Of a stretch of 64,000 nucleotides of DNA, positions 55,598-62,771 are shown in pieces. The DNA is from Marilutibacter penaei. GTDB taxonomy: Bacteria > Pseudomonadota > Gammaproteobacteria > Xanthomonadales > Xanthomonadaceae. Every line of letters starts with the position of its first letter. Position 1 is the first letter of the stretch. The stretch lies in NCBI RefSeq assembly GCF_014145395.1, contig NZ_JACHTE010000001.1, positions 434,001-498,000 of the forward strand. The letters run 5' to 3'. The notes beneath the pieces are model-generated. The model was not told the origin of the DNA. It searched no databases and saw only the letters and a program-made list of their open reading frames with translations. The position numbers and the translations under genes are program-made.

Positions 55598-57646
55598 ATG
55601 CCCGACCCCGCCTGCCGCGCCCGCACCGCCCTGGCGCCCCTCGTCGCCCTGCTGGCGTTGGTCGCCTGCACCGCGCAGGCCGCCACGGTGGCGCGGGTGG
55701 AATCCCCCGGCCAGGTGCTGGCGGTGGAACTCGACCTCAGTGGCGAAGGCCGCCTGTCCTACCGCGTGCAGCGCTTCGGCGAACCGGTGATCGACGACTC
55801 GCGGCTCGGGTTCCGTCTGCGCGACAGCGGCACGCTCGAGCGCAACCTGGCACTGGCGTCCACTGCCACGAACAGCGCTGACCGCACCTGGGAGCAGCCC
55901 TGGGGCGAACGCCGCTTCGTCCGCGACCACCACAATGAACTGCGTGCGTCGTTCACCGAGACGATCGCGCCCGGGCGTCGCTTCGACGTGGTGGTGCGCG
56001 TGTTCGACGACGGCCTGGGCTTCCGCTACGAGTTTCCGGAACAGGACGGACTGGCCGAAGCGATCATCGACGACGAGCTGACCGAGTTCGTCGTACACGA
56101 CCCGGCGACCGCGTGGTGGATCCCCGCCGGCGAGTGGAACCGCTACGAGTACCTGTACCAGCGCACGCCGCTCGACCAGGTCACCCAGGCGCACACGCCG
56201 ATGACGCTGCGCACGGACGGCGGCCTGCATATCGCCTTCCACGAGGCCGCGCTGGTCGACTACGCCGGCATGTGGCTGCGCCGCACCGAGGGCCAGCGCT
56301 TCCGCGCGCAGCTCGCGCCCGCCTCCGAAGGCTGGAAGGTGCGCCGCGCGCTGCCCTTCCACACCCCGTGGCGCACCCTGCAGATCGCCGACAGCGCCGC
56401 CTCGCTGTACGCGTCCTCCGACCTGATCCTCAACCTCAACGAGCCCAACCGGCTCGGCGACGTCAGCTGGTTCAAGCCGGCCAAGTACGTCGGCATCTGG
56501 TGGTCGCTGCACCTGGAAACCGAGACCTGGGCGACGGGGCGCAAGCATGGCGCCACCACGGCGAACACGAAGCGCTACATCGACTTCGCCGCCGAGCACG
56601 GCTTCCGCGGCGTGCTGGTCGAAGGCTGGAACCCGGGCTGGGACGGCCAGTGGTTCGGCAACGGCTACGATTTCGACTTCACCCGCGCGACGCCCGACTT
56701 CGACATCGAAGCCCTGTCGGCCTACGCCACGAGCAAGGGCGTGCACCTGATCGGCCACCACGAGACCGGCTGCGCGGTCAGCCATTACGAGGACCAGATG
56801 GACGCGGCCTTCGCGCTCGACGAACGGCTCGGCATCGACGTGGTCAAGACCGGCTATGTCTGCGATGCCGGCCAGATCGAGCGGCGACTCGAGGATGGTC
56901 GCGTCGTCCGCGAATGGCACGACGGGCAGTGGAACGCGAACCACCACCAGCGCGTGCTGGAAGCCGCGGCGCGGCACCGGGTGGCGATCAACGCGCACGA
57001 GCCGATCAAGGACACCGGCCTGCGCCGGACCTGGCCGAACTGGGTCTCGCGCGAGGGGGCGCGCGGCATGGAGTACGGCGCCTGGGGCAACCCGACCAAT
57101 CCGCCGGAGCACGAGGCCAACCTGGTGTTCACCCGCATGCTGTCGGGGCCGATGGACTACACGCCGGGCATCCTGAGCCTGCAGGGCCGCGGCCAGGCGA
57201 TCCAGACCACGCTGGCCAAGCAGCTGGCGCTGTACGTGGTGCTGTACAGCCCGGTGCAGATGGTCGCCGACCTGCCCGAGAACTACGCGAGGCACCGCGA
57301 GGCCTTGCGCTTCATCGAGGACGTGCCGGCGGACTGGGCCGACACCCGCGTGCTCAACGGCGAGGTCGGCGATTTCGTGACCTTCGCACGCCAGGACCGC
57401 AACAGCGCGGACTGGTACCTGGGCAGCATCACCGACGAACACGGCCGCCTGCTGCAGGTGCCGCTGTCCTTCCTGGAACCGGGCCGCACCTATACGGCGC
57501 AGGTCTACCGCGATGGCGACGATGCACACTGGCGCGACAACGCGTCGTCGTTCGTGCGCGAGGAGCGCGAGGTCACCAGCGCGGACGTGCTGACGCTCCG
57601 GCTGGCGGCCGGCGGTGGGCAGGCGATCCGGTTCGTCGCGCGTTGA
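55598..57646 (+). CDS. GH97 alpha-glucosidase (SusB-like), exported
   Basis: A 682-residue periplasmic glycoside hydrolase. A signal peptide ends near AQAA (about 28). The GH97 N-terminal beta domain (residues 30-290) precedes a TIM barrel with YVGIWWSLHLETETWATG, VLVEGWNPGWDG, HETGCAVSHYEDQMDAAFA and SREGARGMEYGAWGNP. The last holds a catalytic Glu and marks the inverting, SusB-like subgroup. A C-terminal beta domain follows. It would release glucose from alpha-glucans in the periplasm. A T-rich terminator follows. Confidence 0.92.
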   Translation: MPDPACRARTALAPLVALLALVACTAQAATVARVESPGQVLAVELDLSGEGRLSYRVQRFGEPVIDDSRLGFRLRDSGTLERNLALASTATNSADRTWEQPWGERRFVRDHHNELRASFTETIAPGRRFDVVVRVFDDGLGFRYEFPEQDGLAEAIIDDELTEFVVHDPATAWWIPAGEWNRYEYLYQRTPLDQVTQAHTPMTLRTDGGLHIAFHEAALVDYAGMWLRRTEGQRFRAQLAPASEGWKVRRALPFHTPWRTLQIADSAASLYASSDLILNLNEPNRLGDVSWFKPAKYVGIWWSLHLETETWATGRKHGATTANTKRYIDFAAEHGFRGVLVEGWNPGWDGQWFGNGYDFDFTRATPDFDIEALSAYATSKGVHLIGHHETGCAVSHYEDQMDAAFALDERLGIDVVKTGYVCDAGQIERRLEDGRVVREWHDGQWNANHHQRVLEAAARHRVAINAHEPIKDTGLRRTWPNWVSREGARGMEYGAWGNPTNPPEHEANLVFTRMLSGPMDYTPGILSLQGRGQAIQTTLAKQLALYVVLYSPVQMVADLPENYARHREALRFIEDVPADWADTRVLNGEVGDFVTFARQDRNSADWYLGSITDEHGRLLQVPLSFLEPGRTYTAQVYRDGDDAHWRDNASSFVREEREVTSADVLTLRLAAGGGQAIRFVAR

Positions 57647-57652
57647 GGGTCC

Positions 57653-57691
57653 AACCCGCTTTCCGCTCGGTTCGGGGGGCAGGTTTTTTTT
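57653..57691 (+). terminator. Probable terminator after the GH97 gene
   Basis: AACCCGC (57653-57659) can pair with GCAGGTT (57679-57685) apart from one mismatch, and eight T residues overlap its end. The long loop weakens the case, but the T-run directly after a stem beyond the stop codon supports termination of the plus-strand operon. Confidence 0.5.
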
Positions 57692-57787
57692 GGTGCATCG
57701 TCCGTCCAGAGCGTGAGGGCGACGCGTACCCCTCGGGGTGGGTTGCGCGCGCCGTAGCCGTCGGTGGGTGAGGGAGCGCCGGGGTAA

Positions 57788-57864
57788 CCCGGTAGCCTCC
57801 GGGGCGAATGTCCCCCGGCCGCCTGCGCGGCCTCCTCCTTTATTTCGCCCCGGAGGCTACCGGG
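57788..57864 (-). repeat. Long palindromic repeat, copy C
   Basis: A 77-base hairpin element in the minus orientation. Read on that strand, the outer arms CCCGGTAGCCTCCGGGGCGA and its complement pair perfectly. The inner stem is GGCCGC/GCGGCC with loop GCAG. The internal loop carries AAATAAAGGAGGA and GGGGGACAT. The core matches copies A and B almost base for base, but both stems are different sequences that still pair. This is compensatory change. Confidence 0.85.
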
Positions 57865-57953
57865 CCACCCCGACGCCGTCGGGTCATGGGGTTGGATGGC
57901 ACTCAGGAACAGTCCCCGGACGCCCGGGATCGCTGTGACTGTCGGCTGCCGGT

Positions 57954-57981
57954 GGACGGCGGACGGCGGACGGCGGACGGT
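57954..57981. repeat. Short tandem repeat, four 7-bp units
   Basis: GGACGGC is repeated three times and followed by GGACGGT. It is a simple minisatellite inside the gene-free island between palindromes C and B. Slippage could make it variable between strains. Confidence 0.9.
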
Positions 57982-58012
57982 GACCGCACCACCCCACCCT
58001 TGACTCCCGGCA

Positions 58013-58112
58013 ATGCCGGCGTCCGGTGCCCTTGGGGGCGAAATCAAGGAGGAGGCCTCGGCTTGGCCGAGGCCGGGGGACATTCGCCCCCGAGGGCACC
58101 GGATGCCGGCAT
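58013..58112 (+). repeat. Long palindromic repeat, copy B
   Basis: A 100-base element identical to copy A (7738-7837) at 98 positions. The outer arms pair over about 28 bases with only G-U wobbles. The inner stem and internal loop are the same as in copy A. Similarity to copy A extends about seven bases further left (CCCGGCA) and stops within about five bases on the right, which roughly marks the mobile or amplified unit. Confidence 0.9.
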
Positions 58113-58186
58113 CCTCGGCGCCCCGGCACGACCGCCCTTCCGCTCCGCCTACGCGGCCCCGACTGCCCCGAATGACGCTCTTTTGT

Positions 58187-58430
58187 CCATTCGCGGCCTT
58201 CCCACGCGCGTCCGCGGACAAAGTTTCACCACTCACGGAGCTCAAGTGCTCCGTGGATGGACATGATTTGTCCACCCGCGCGCCTCCGGACGCCGTGAAT
58301 GGACACGTGTTCACCATTACCGGAGCACGTGGGCGCCGCGCGTGGACACATGTTCGCCATCGCTGGAGCAGGGAGGCATCGCGCGTGGACAGAATTTCAC
58401 CGCCAGCGCAGCCCGGAGCGCCGTCGGCGG
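58187..58430 (+). repeat. Degenerate 43-bp tandem array, locus B
   Basis: GGACA anchors fall at 58216, 58259, 58301, 58344 and 58387, a spacing of 43, 42, 43 and 43 bases. Within each unit a TTCACCA- or TGTCCA-like block follows the anchor after 3-5 bases and makes a dyad with it. A CGGAGC block is placed about 20 bases on, in one unit (58235-58254) with a matching GCTCCG. A reverse-oriented TTTGTCCA precedes the array at 58192. The units are only about 50-60 percent alike by eye. No protein-coding sense is apparent. Confidence 0.75.
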
Positions 58431-58548
58431 AGCAAAACGCGTCGCGATCGCGCCCCAGAACCCCGTTCGCGTTGCAGGGGCGCGCGTGGATCGGAGTCGG
58501 CGGGCGCCGGTGCCGGCCCCGTCCCGGGCGTGCGTCCTGCCCGGCCCC

Positions 58549-58995
58549 TCAGGTCGCGACGGGCAGCATGTCGGCGGCCCAGCGGTTCCAGTGGTAGAGC
58601 AACTGGCTGATGCCGGGCGAGGCTTCGGCATCCTGGCGCGTATACGGGATGGCGTCTTCCCATTCGAGCTGGGCGAGGGCCTGCACCGCGGTGGCGGGCG
58701 GGCGGACGAAGCCCATGTGCCAGGTCGCGAAGAAGCGGGCGGCGACCGGGCCCTGCGACAGGACCTCGATGCGGTGGTGGGCACGGGCCCGGCGGATCCG
58801 CTCCAGCACCTGCAGTACGTCGTCCTGCCGTCCCTCGATGAGCTGGAAGAAGCGGTCGTCGCCGTGGAACAGGGCGCCGGTCACGCCCACCGAGGCATTG
58901 AACGCGCGGGCATCGAGCAGGAGCGCGTCGATCTCGTCCGGGCGCAGGTCGCGGGCGGTTTCGCTGACATAGGTCAGCGCGAAAAGATCAGCCAT
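58549..58995 (-). CDS. Stand-alone BLUF blue-light photoreceptor
   Basis: A 148-residue protein that is essentially one BLUF domain plus a short tail. The flavin-binding and signalling residues are present at canonical spacing: Tyr9 (LTYVS), Asn33 (AFNASVGVTGAL), Gln51 (FFQLIEG), Trp92 and Met94 (TWHMGF). These match AppA Tyr21, Asn45, Gln63, Trp104 and Met106. It should bind FAD and sense blue light. With no output domain it must act through a partner protein, which is not evident nearby. It is transcribed alone, beside a repeat island. Confidence 0.93.
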   Translation of the reverse strand: MADLFALTYVSETARDLRPDEIDALLLDARAFNASVGVTGALFHGDDRFFQLIEGRQDDVLQVLERIRRARAHHRIEVLSQGPVAARFFATWHMGFVRPPATAVQALAQLEWEDAIPYTRQDAEASPGISQLLYHWNRWAADMLPVAT

Positions 58996-59215
58996 GCGTG
59001 CGTCCTCGGGCGTGTAACGGGGGCAACCTGCCGTGAGGCCCGCGGGCGGTCGGGGCAGGGAGCTTCGCTTCTAGGATACGCCCTCCCGGTTGCGAGGGAA
59101 CGCGACCGGGGATCGAGCGTCGCGGGAGAACATTTCGAACGGGCCCGGGAATCAGCGCAGCGGACACCTCGGACCGGCTTGATCGCAGCAGGCGCCCGCC
59201 CGTTCCGTCATCGGA

Positions 59216-60379
59216 TCAGAACGTCGCTGCATCGATGACGTAGCGATAGCGGGCCTTCTTGTCGACGACGCTGGTCCAGGCGTCGTTGATCTGCTCCGCA
59301 CGGATCACCTGGATCTTCGGGAGCACCCGGTTGTCGGCACAGTAATCGACGACCTCCTGGGTCTCTTTCATGCCGCCGATCAGAGACGCGTTGAAGTTCA
59401 CCCGGTTCGCCGCGAGGCCGATCGCACTCAGGGTGACCTCGAACCGCTCCGGCATGCCGACCTGGGTGAACGTGCCATACGGTTTGACGACCGATGCGTA
59501 GGCCGCAACGTCGAACTGCACCGGAATAGTGCTGATCATGTAGTCGAGCTGGCCCGCAAGCGGTGCAAGTTTCTCCAGGTCATCCACGACAATGGCCTCC
59601 TTCGCGCCGAAGGCCAGGATGTCCGGCACCTTTTCGGGCGACGTCGTGAACGCATAGACCTCGGCTCCTTTCGACACAGCGATCTTGACCGCCATGTGGC
59701 CCAGGCCACCGATGCCGGCGACGCCCACCTTGTCACCCGCCTCGAGGTTGAATCTCATCAGGGGCGAATAGGTGGTGATGCCCGCGCACAGCAAGGGTGC
59801 CGCTTCCTGGAAGCTGATGTGCCCGGGGATGTGGACGACGAAATGCTCGTTGACCACGATGTTGGTGGAATACCCCCCCTGCGAGATCCCGGTTGGGGAA
59901 CTGGGCTGCGGATAGCCATAGGTAAACACCGTGCTGGCACAGTACTGCTCCTCGCCATCCCGGTAGCTGGGGCAGGACGGGTCGCTGTCCACCATGCAGC
60001 CGACGCCCGCGCGGTCGCCCACCTTGAAACGGGTGACGTTGCGGCCGATGGCGGCCACGACGCCCACGATCTCGTGGCCCGGCACCTGCGGGTACTTCTG
60101 CGGCCCCCAATGCCCCTTCATCTGGTGGATGTCGGAATGGCAGATGCTCGCGTACTTGATATCGATGAGGACATCGTCATCGCCGACCGGGCGGCGCTCG
60201 AAATCCCAGGGCACCAGCGCGCCCGAGGTATCGATGGCGGCATAGCCCCTCGACTTGATGTTTTCCGCTGAGCGGGTTGCCGCGAAAAGGTTCATTGATC
60301 CGCCCAGTAGCAGGCTACCGCCGGCCAGGGCGGAGGTGCTGATGAACTCGCGGCGGCTGGAATCGTGGATATCGGACAT
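59216..60379 (-). CDS. Tat-exported alcohol dehydrogenase (zinc MDR family) with altered structural-zinc site
   Basis: A 387-residue MDR dehydrogenase closest to the YahK/CAD type. An N-terminal twin-arginine signal (SSRREFISTSALAGGSLLLGG, R9-R10) predicts folded export. Catalytic zinc ligands Cys80, His102 and Glu103 are conserved, and the NAD(P) fold GVAGIGGLGHMAVKIA lies near 212. The structural zinc lobe should hold four Cys, but positions 133 and 139 are Asp and Tyr; only Cys136 and Cys147 remain. The start at 60379 begins the Tat signal. It lies 54 bases downstream of the cupin gene, so co-transcription is likely. Substrate unknown. Confidence 0.88.
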   Translation of the reverse strand: MSDIHDSSRREFISTSALAGGSLLLGGSMNLFAATRSAENIKSRGYAAIDTSGALVPWDFERRPVGDDDVLIDIKYASICHSDIHQMKGHWGPQKYPQVPGHEIVGVVAAIGRNVTRFKVGDRAGVGCMVDSDPSCPSYRDGEEQYCASTVFTYGYPQPSSPTGISQGGYSTNIVVNEHFVVHIPGHISFQEAAPLLCAGITTYSPLMRFNLEAGDKVGVAGIGGLGHMAVKIAVSKGAEVYAFTTSPEKVPDILAFGAKEAIVVDDLEKLAPLAGQLDYMISTIPVQFDVAAYASVVKPYGTFTQVGMPERFEVTLSAIGLAANRVNFNASLIGGMKETQEVVDYCADNRVLPKIQVIRAEQINDAWTSVVDKKARYRYVIDAATF

Positions 60380-60433
60380 GGCGGTCTGTACTGGATGGAT
60401 GGAAGGCAAGCGGTGGCGACGCGCGGCCTGGCC

Positions 60434-61588
60434 TTACCCTGGCGTGGGTGGAGGGGATGCGAGCACGGCAGCCAACCGCCCTGCCTCGATGGCGCCCACG
60501 CTCTCGGCCAGCGCCGCCGCGACATCGGCCAGCTGCGCATGCGAGAGGCCGACGTTGAAGGACATCGCGACGTGCGATTCGAGCTGCGGCTCGACGCCCT
60601 CCATGCTGGCCAGGGCCGATACGGTCGTGAGCTCACGCGCCTGGTCGTCGATGACGCCGCGCGCGAACAGATCCCCGAAGAGATGACGCTGCAGGAGTTC
60701 ATTGATCCCGGGCGCGAAGTCGAAGAGAGGACCGGCGACGGGCTGGCCGACCAGCCGCGTTTGCACGGCCTTGCCCGTTTCGAGGTTGTCGCCGCCAGCG
60801 GGGAGCGGTCCGGCCTCGGGTCCGGCGGGGTCAGTCCGGCCCGCGGCCTTCCTTTCCCCGACGATCCGCATCAGGGTGGCGACACCGTTGAGCGCTCGCG
60901 GGAATCCGGCATACGCGTAAAGATGGATCTGGACTTCCTTGATTTCATTGACGGTCAACCCTGCATCGAGGCCTGCATCGATCGCGGCCCCGAGGGCTGC
61001 CATGTCGCCTTGGGCAGTGAAGGCCGCGATGGGGACGATCGCACGGGTCTTGGCAGGAAGCCGCTGGACCGACGATTCGGTCACCGTGGACGGCTGGCCG
61101 GCACGGTAGGCATCGTCAGTCACCTTCTCCTTCCATTCGACATTCTCGCCATCGCGACTCCCGGTGATGACGAGATGCGTCATGGCGGCTTGCGCGGTCG
61201 CGCCGTGCCAGTGGTCGATGCCGGGCGGACACCACACCACCTCCCCTTCGCCGGCCGTGATCACGCGGCCATCCCGCGTGCCGGTCAGGGCCGTACCGTC
61301 CGTCACGATCATGTGTTGTCCGGCAGGGTGCTGGTGCCATGCCGTCCTCGCCCCCGGCTGGAACGTGACGTAGGCGCCGGAAAACGAGGTGTGGTCGGTG
61401 GGCGGGAACAGCATCCTGACCTGGACGTCCCCGGTGAAGTACTCATCGGATCCCCGGGCGACCTGCTGCGTATCGAGGGCGTACAACGTCTGCATGGGTG
61501 TCTCCGCGGGGACGGGCTGGACGGGGGCGGTGGCCAGGGCGCATGCCACTAGAAGGGCAAAGTGGAAACGTGGGGCGACCGGCTTCAT
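60434..61588 (-). CDS. Exported cupin and carboxymuconolactone-decarboxylase-like fusion
   Basis: A 384-residue protein with a signal peptide (cleavage near AETP, about residue 28). A cupin domain (about 50-150) has GARTAWHQHPAGQHMIV with metal-binding His residues and HWHG further on. Two CMD-like helical domains follow (about 185-250 and 310-375). The CMD parts lack the CxxC of AhpD peroxidases. The usual (R)-mandelate/CMD annotations give no clear substrate. The ATG at 61588 has AGGAGC upstream. It is divergent from an AraC-type regulator and precedes the dehydrogenase gene. Confidence 0.85.
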   Translation of the reverse strand: MKPVAPRFHFALLVACALATAPVQPVPAETPMQTLYALDTQQVARGSDEYFTGDVQVRMLFPPTDHTSFSGAYVTFQPGARTAWHQHPAGQHMIVTDGTALTGTRDGRVITAGEGEVVWCPPGIDHWHGATAQAAMTHLVITGSRDGENVEWKEKVTDDAYRAGQPSTVTESSVQRLPAKTRAIVPIAAFTAQGDMAALGAAIDAGLDAGLTVNEIKEVQIHLYAYAGFPRALNGVATLMRIVGERKAAGRTDPAGPEAGPLPAGGDNLETGKAVQTRLVGQPVAGPLFDFAPGINELLQRHLFGDLFARGVIDDQARELTTVSALASMEGVEPQLESHVAMSFNVGLSHAQLADVAAALAESVGAIEAGRLAAVLASPPPTPG

Positions 61589-61679
61589 GCGAGGGGCTCC
61601 TGACGGTCCTGGGTCTTGGGTCCTGCCCCGCCACGTTACCGAGCCTCTCACCGGGCCGGCTAGAACGATCGTCCTCGGA

Positions 61680-61830
61680 TATTGCCTATTCCTATCAGGA
61701 TGGAAAGTCGCCAGGACGGGTCGCCCCACGTCGCCCCCATCGGATACGATCATGGCGTGTATGGAATGTGAAGTTTCCCGATCCGATCGCATCAGGATGC
61801 CTGCACGCTTATTGCCTGATCCTGTTCATA
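61680..61830. promoter_or_regulatory. Direct-repeat operator candidates in the AraC divergent region
   Basis: TATTGCCTATTCCTATCAGG at 61680 and TATTGCCTGATCCTGTTCAT at 61810 share TATTGCCT and a TCCT block in the same register. They lie 130 bases apart, one nearer the cupin promoter and one 26 bases before the regulator start codon. AraC-family proteins usually bind direct repeats of this length, so these are candidate sites for the adjacent regulator. Confidence 0.5.
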
Positions 61831-61855
61831 CGAATGAGAGCCCGGCACCTTGGAC

Positions 61856-62755
61856 ATGAACACGCCCACCTTCCCTCCCTCGAGCCTCGGGGACCGCATC
61901 GCCCGCTGGACCCGGGACCTGAACCGGCTCGACACGTCCATCCCGGGCCTGGTCTTCCATCGCTGGGACACGCCAACCGAGCCCACGAGCTACATGCTGG
62001 CCCCGAGCATCTGCCTGATTGGGCAGGGGCGAAAGCGCCTGCTCCTCGGCGAGGGCACCTACGTTTACGACGCCGAGCATTTCCTGATCACCGCCGTTGA
62101 CCTGCCTGTCGTCTCGCAGATCCTGGAGGCAAGCCGGGACATGCCCTATGTCGGCCTGACGCTCGAACTCGACCTGGAACTGATCGCACGGCTGATGGTC
62201 TCCGGCGACATGCCCGCCCGCCGCACGCCGGGGCACCCCCTCGGGATTGCCGTCAGCAAGGTGCCCTCCGCGCTACTCGATGCGTTCAACCGCCTGATCG
62301 ACCTGATGGATGCCCCCGGTGACATCCCCATGCTGGCACCGCTGGTCAAGCAGGAGATATTCTATCGGCTCCTCACGGGAGAGCAGGGCGAGCTCCTGCG
62401 GCGCATCGGCACGGTGGGCAACCATGGGTACCAGGTCTCCCGTTCCATCGACTGGCTGAAATCCAACTACTCAAAACCCGTCAGGGTCGAGGACCTGGCC
62501 AGCCGCGCTGGACTCAGCGTATCCGCCTTCCACGCGCACTTCAGGGCGATCACTGCGTTGAGTCCGCTCCAGTTCCAGAAGCGGATCCGGCTCAACGAGG
62601 CGAGGAGGCTGATGCTGACCGAACGCATCGATGCTGCCGACGCTGCTTTCAAGGTCGGCTACGAAAGTCCCTCGCAGTTCAGTCGCGAGTACAGTCGCCA
62701 CTTCGGCGCGCCGCCCATGCGCGACATCAAGAAGCTTGGTGAGATGCCGGCCTGA
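61856..62755 (+). CDS. AraC-family transcriptional regulator (AraC_N type)
   Basis: A 299-residue regulator. The AraC_N (PF06719-like) sensing domain has CLIGQGRKRLLLGEGTYVYDAEHFLI (in two blocks near residues 53-78). The C-terminal double helix-turn-helix (about 195-290) includes LASRAGLSVSAFHAHFRAIT and AAFKVGYESPSQFSREYSRHFG. Regulators of this subgroup, for example E. coli YqhC, often control adjacent dehydrogenase or aldo-keto reductase genes. The ATG at 61856 was preferred to TTG at 61850. It probably controls the divergent cupin-dehydrogenase pair. Confidence 0.9.
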   Translation: MNTPTFPPSSLGDRIARWTRDLNRLDTSIPGLVFHRWDTPTEPTSYMLAPSICLIGQGRKRLLLGEGTYVYDAEHFLITAVDLPVVSQILEASRDMPYVGLTLELDLELIARLMVSGDMPARRTPGHPLGIAVSKVPSALLDAFNRLIDLMDAPGDIPMLAPLVKQEIFYRLLTGEQGELLRRIGTVGNHGYQVSRSIDWLKSNYSKPVRVEDLASRAGLSVSAFHAHFRAITALSPLQFQKRIRLNEARRLMLTERIDAADAAFKVGYESPSQFSREYSRHFGAPPMRDIKKLGEMPA

Positions 62756-62771
62756 TCGTCTGGTACCGCAG

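Larger units (their letters stand above)
57647..58548. other. Gene-free repeat island
   Basis: About 900 bases without a credible gene between the GH97 gene and the BLUF gene. It holds a T-rich terminator, two long palindromes in opposite orientation, a 7-base tandem repeat, and an array of degenerate 43-base repeats. The frames that stay open across it translate to low-complexity Arg/Pro/Gly sequence. The last 110 bases before the BLUF stop show nothing further. Confidence 0.8.

Noticed and set aside
57788-58112. Integron attC sites
   Set aside because: The hairpins have the right general shape, but I see no GTTRRRY/RYYYAAC end boxes, no integrase gene and no gene cassettes between them.
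58187-58430. CRISPR array
   Set aside because: The spacing is regular, but the units are degenerate throughout. There are no identical repeats alternating with unique spacers, and no cas genes occur in the window.
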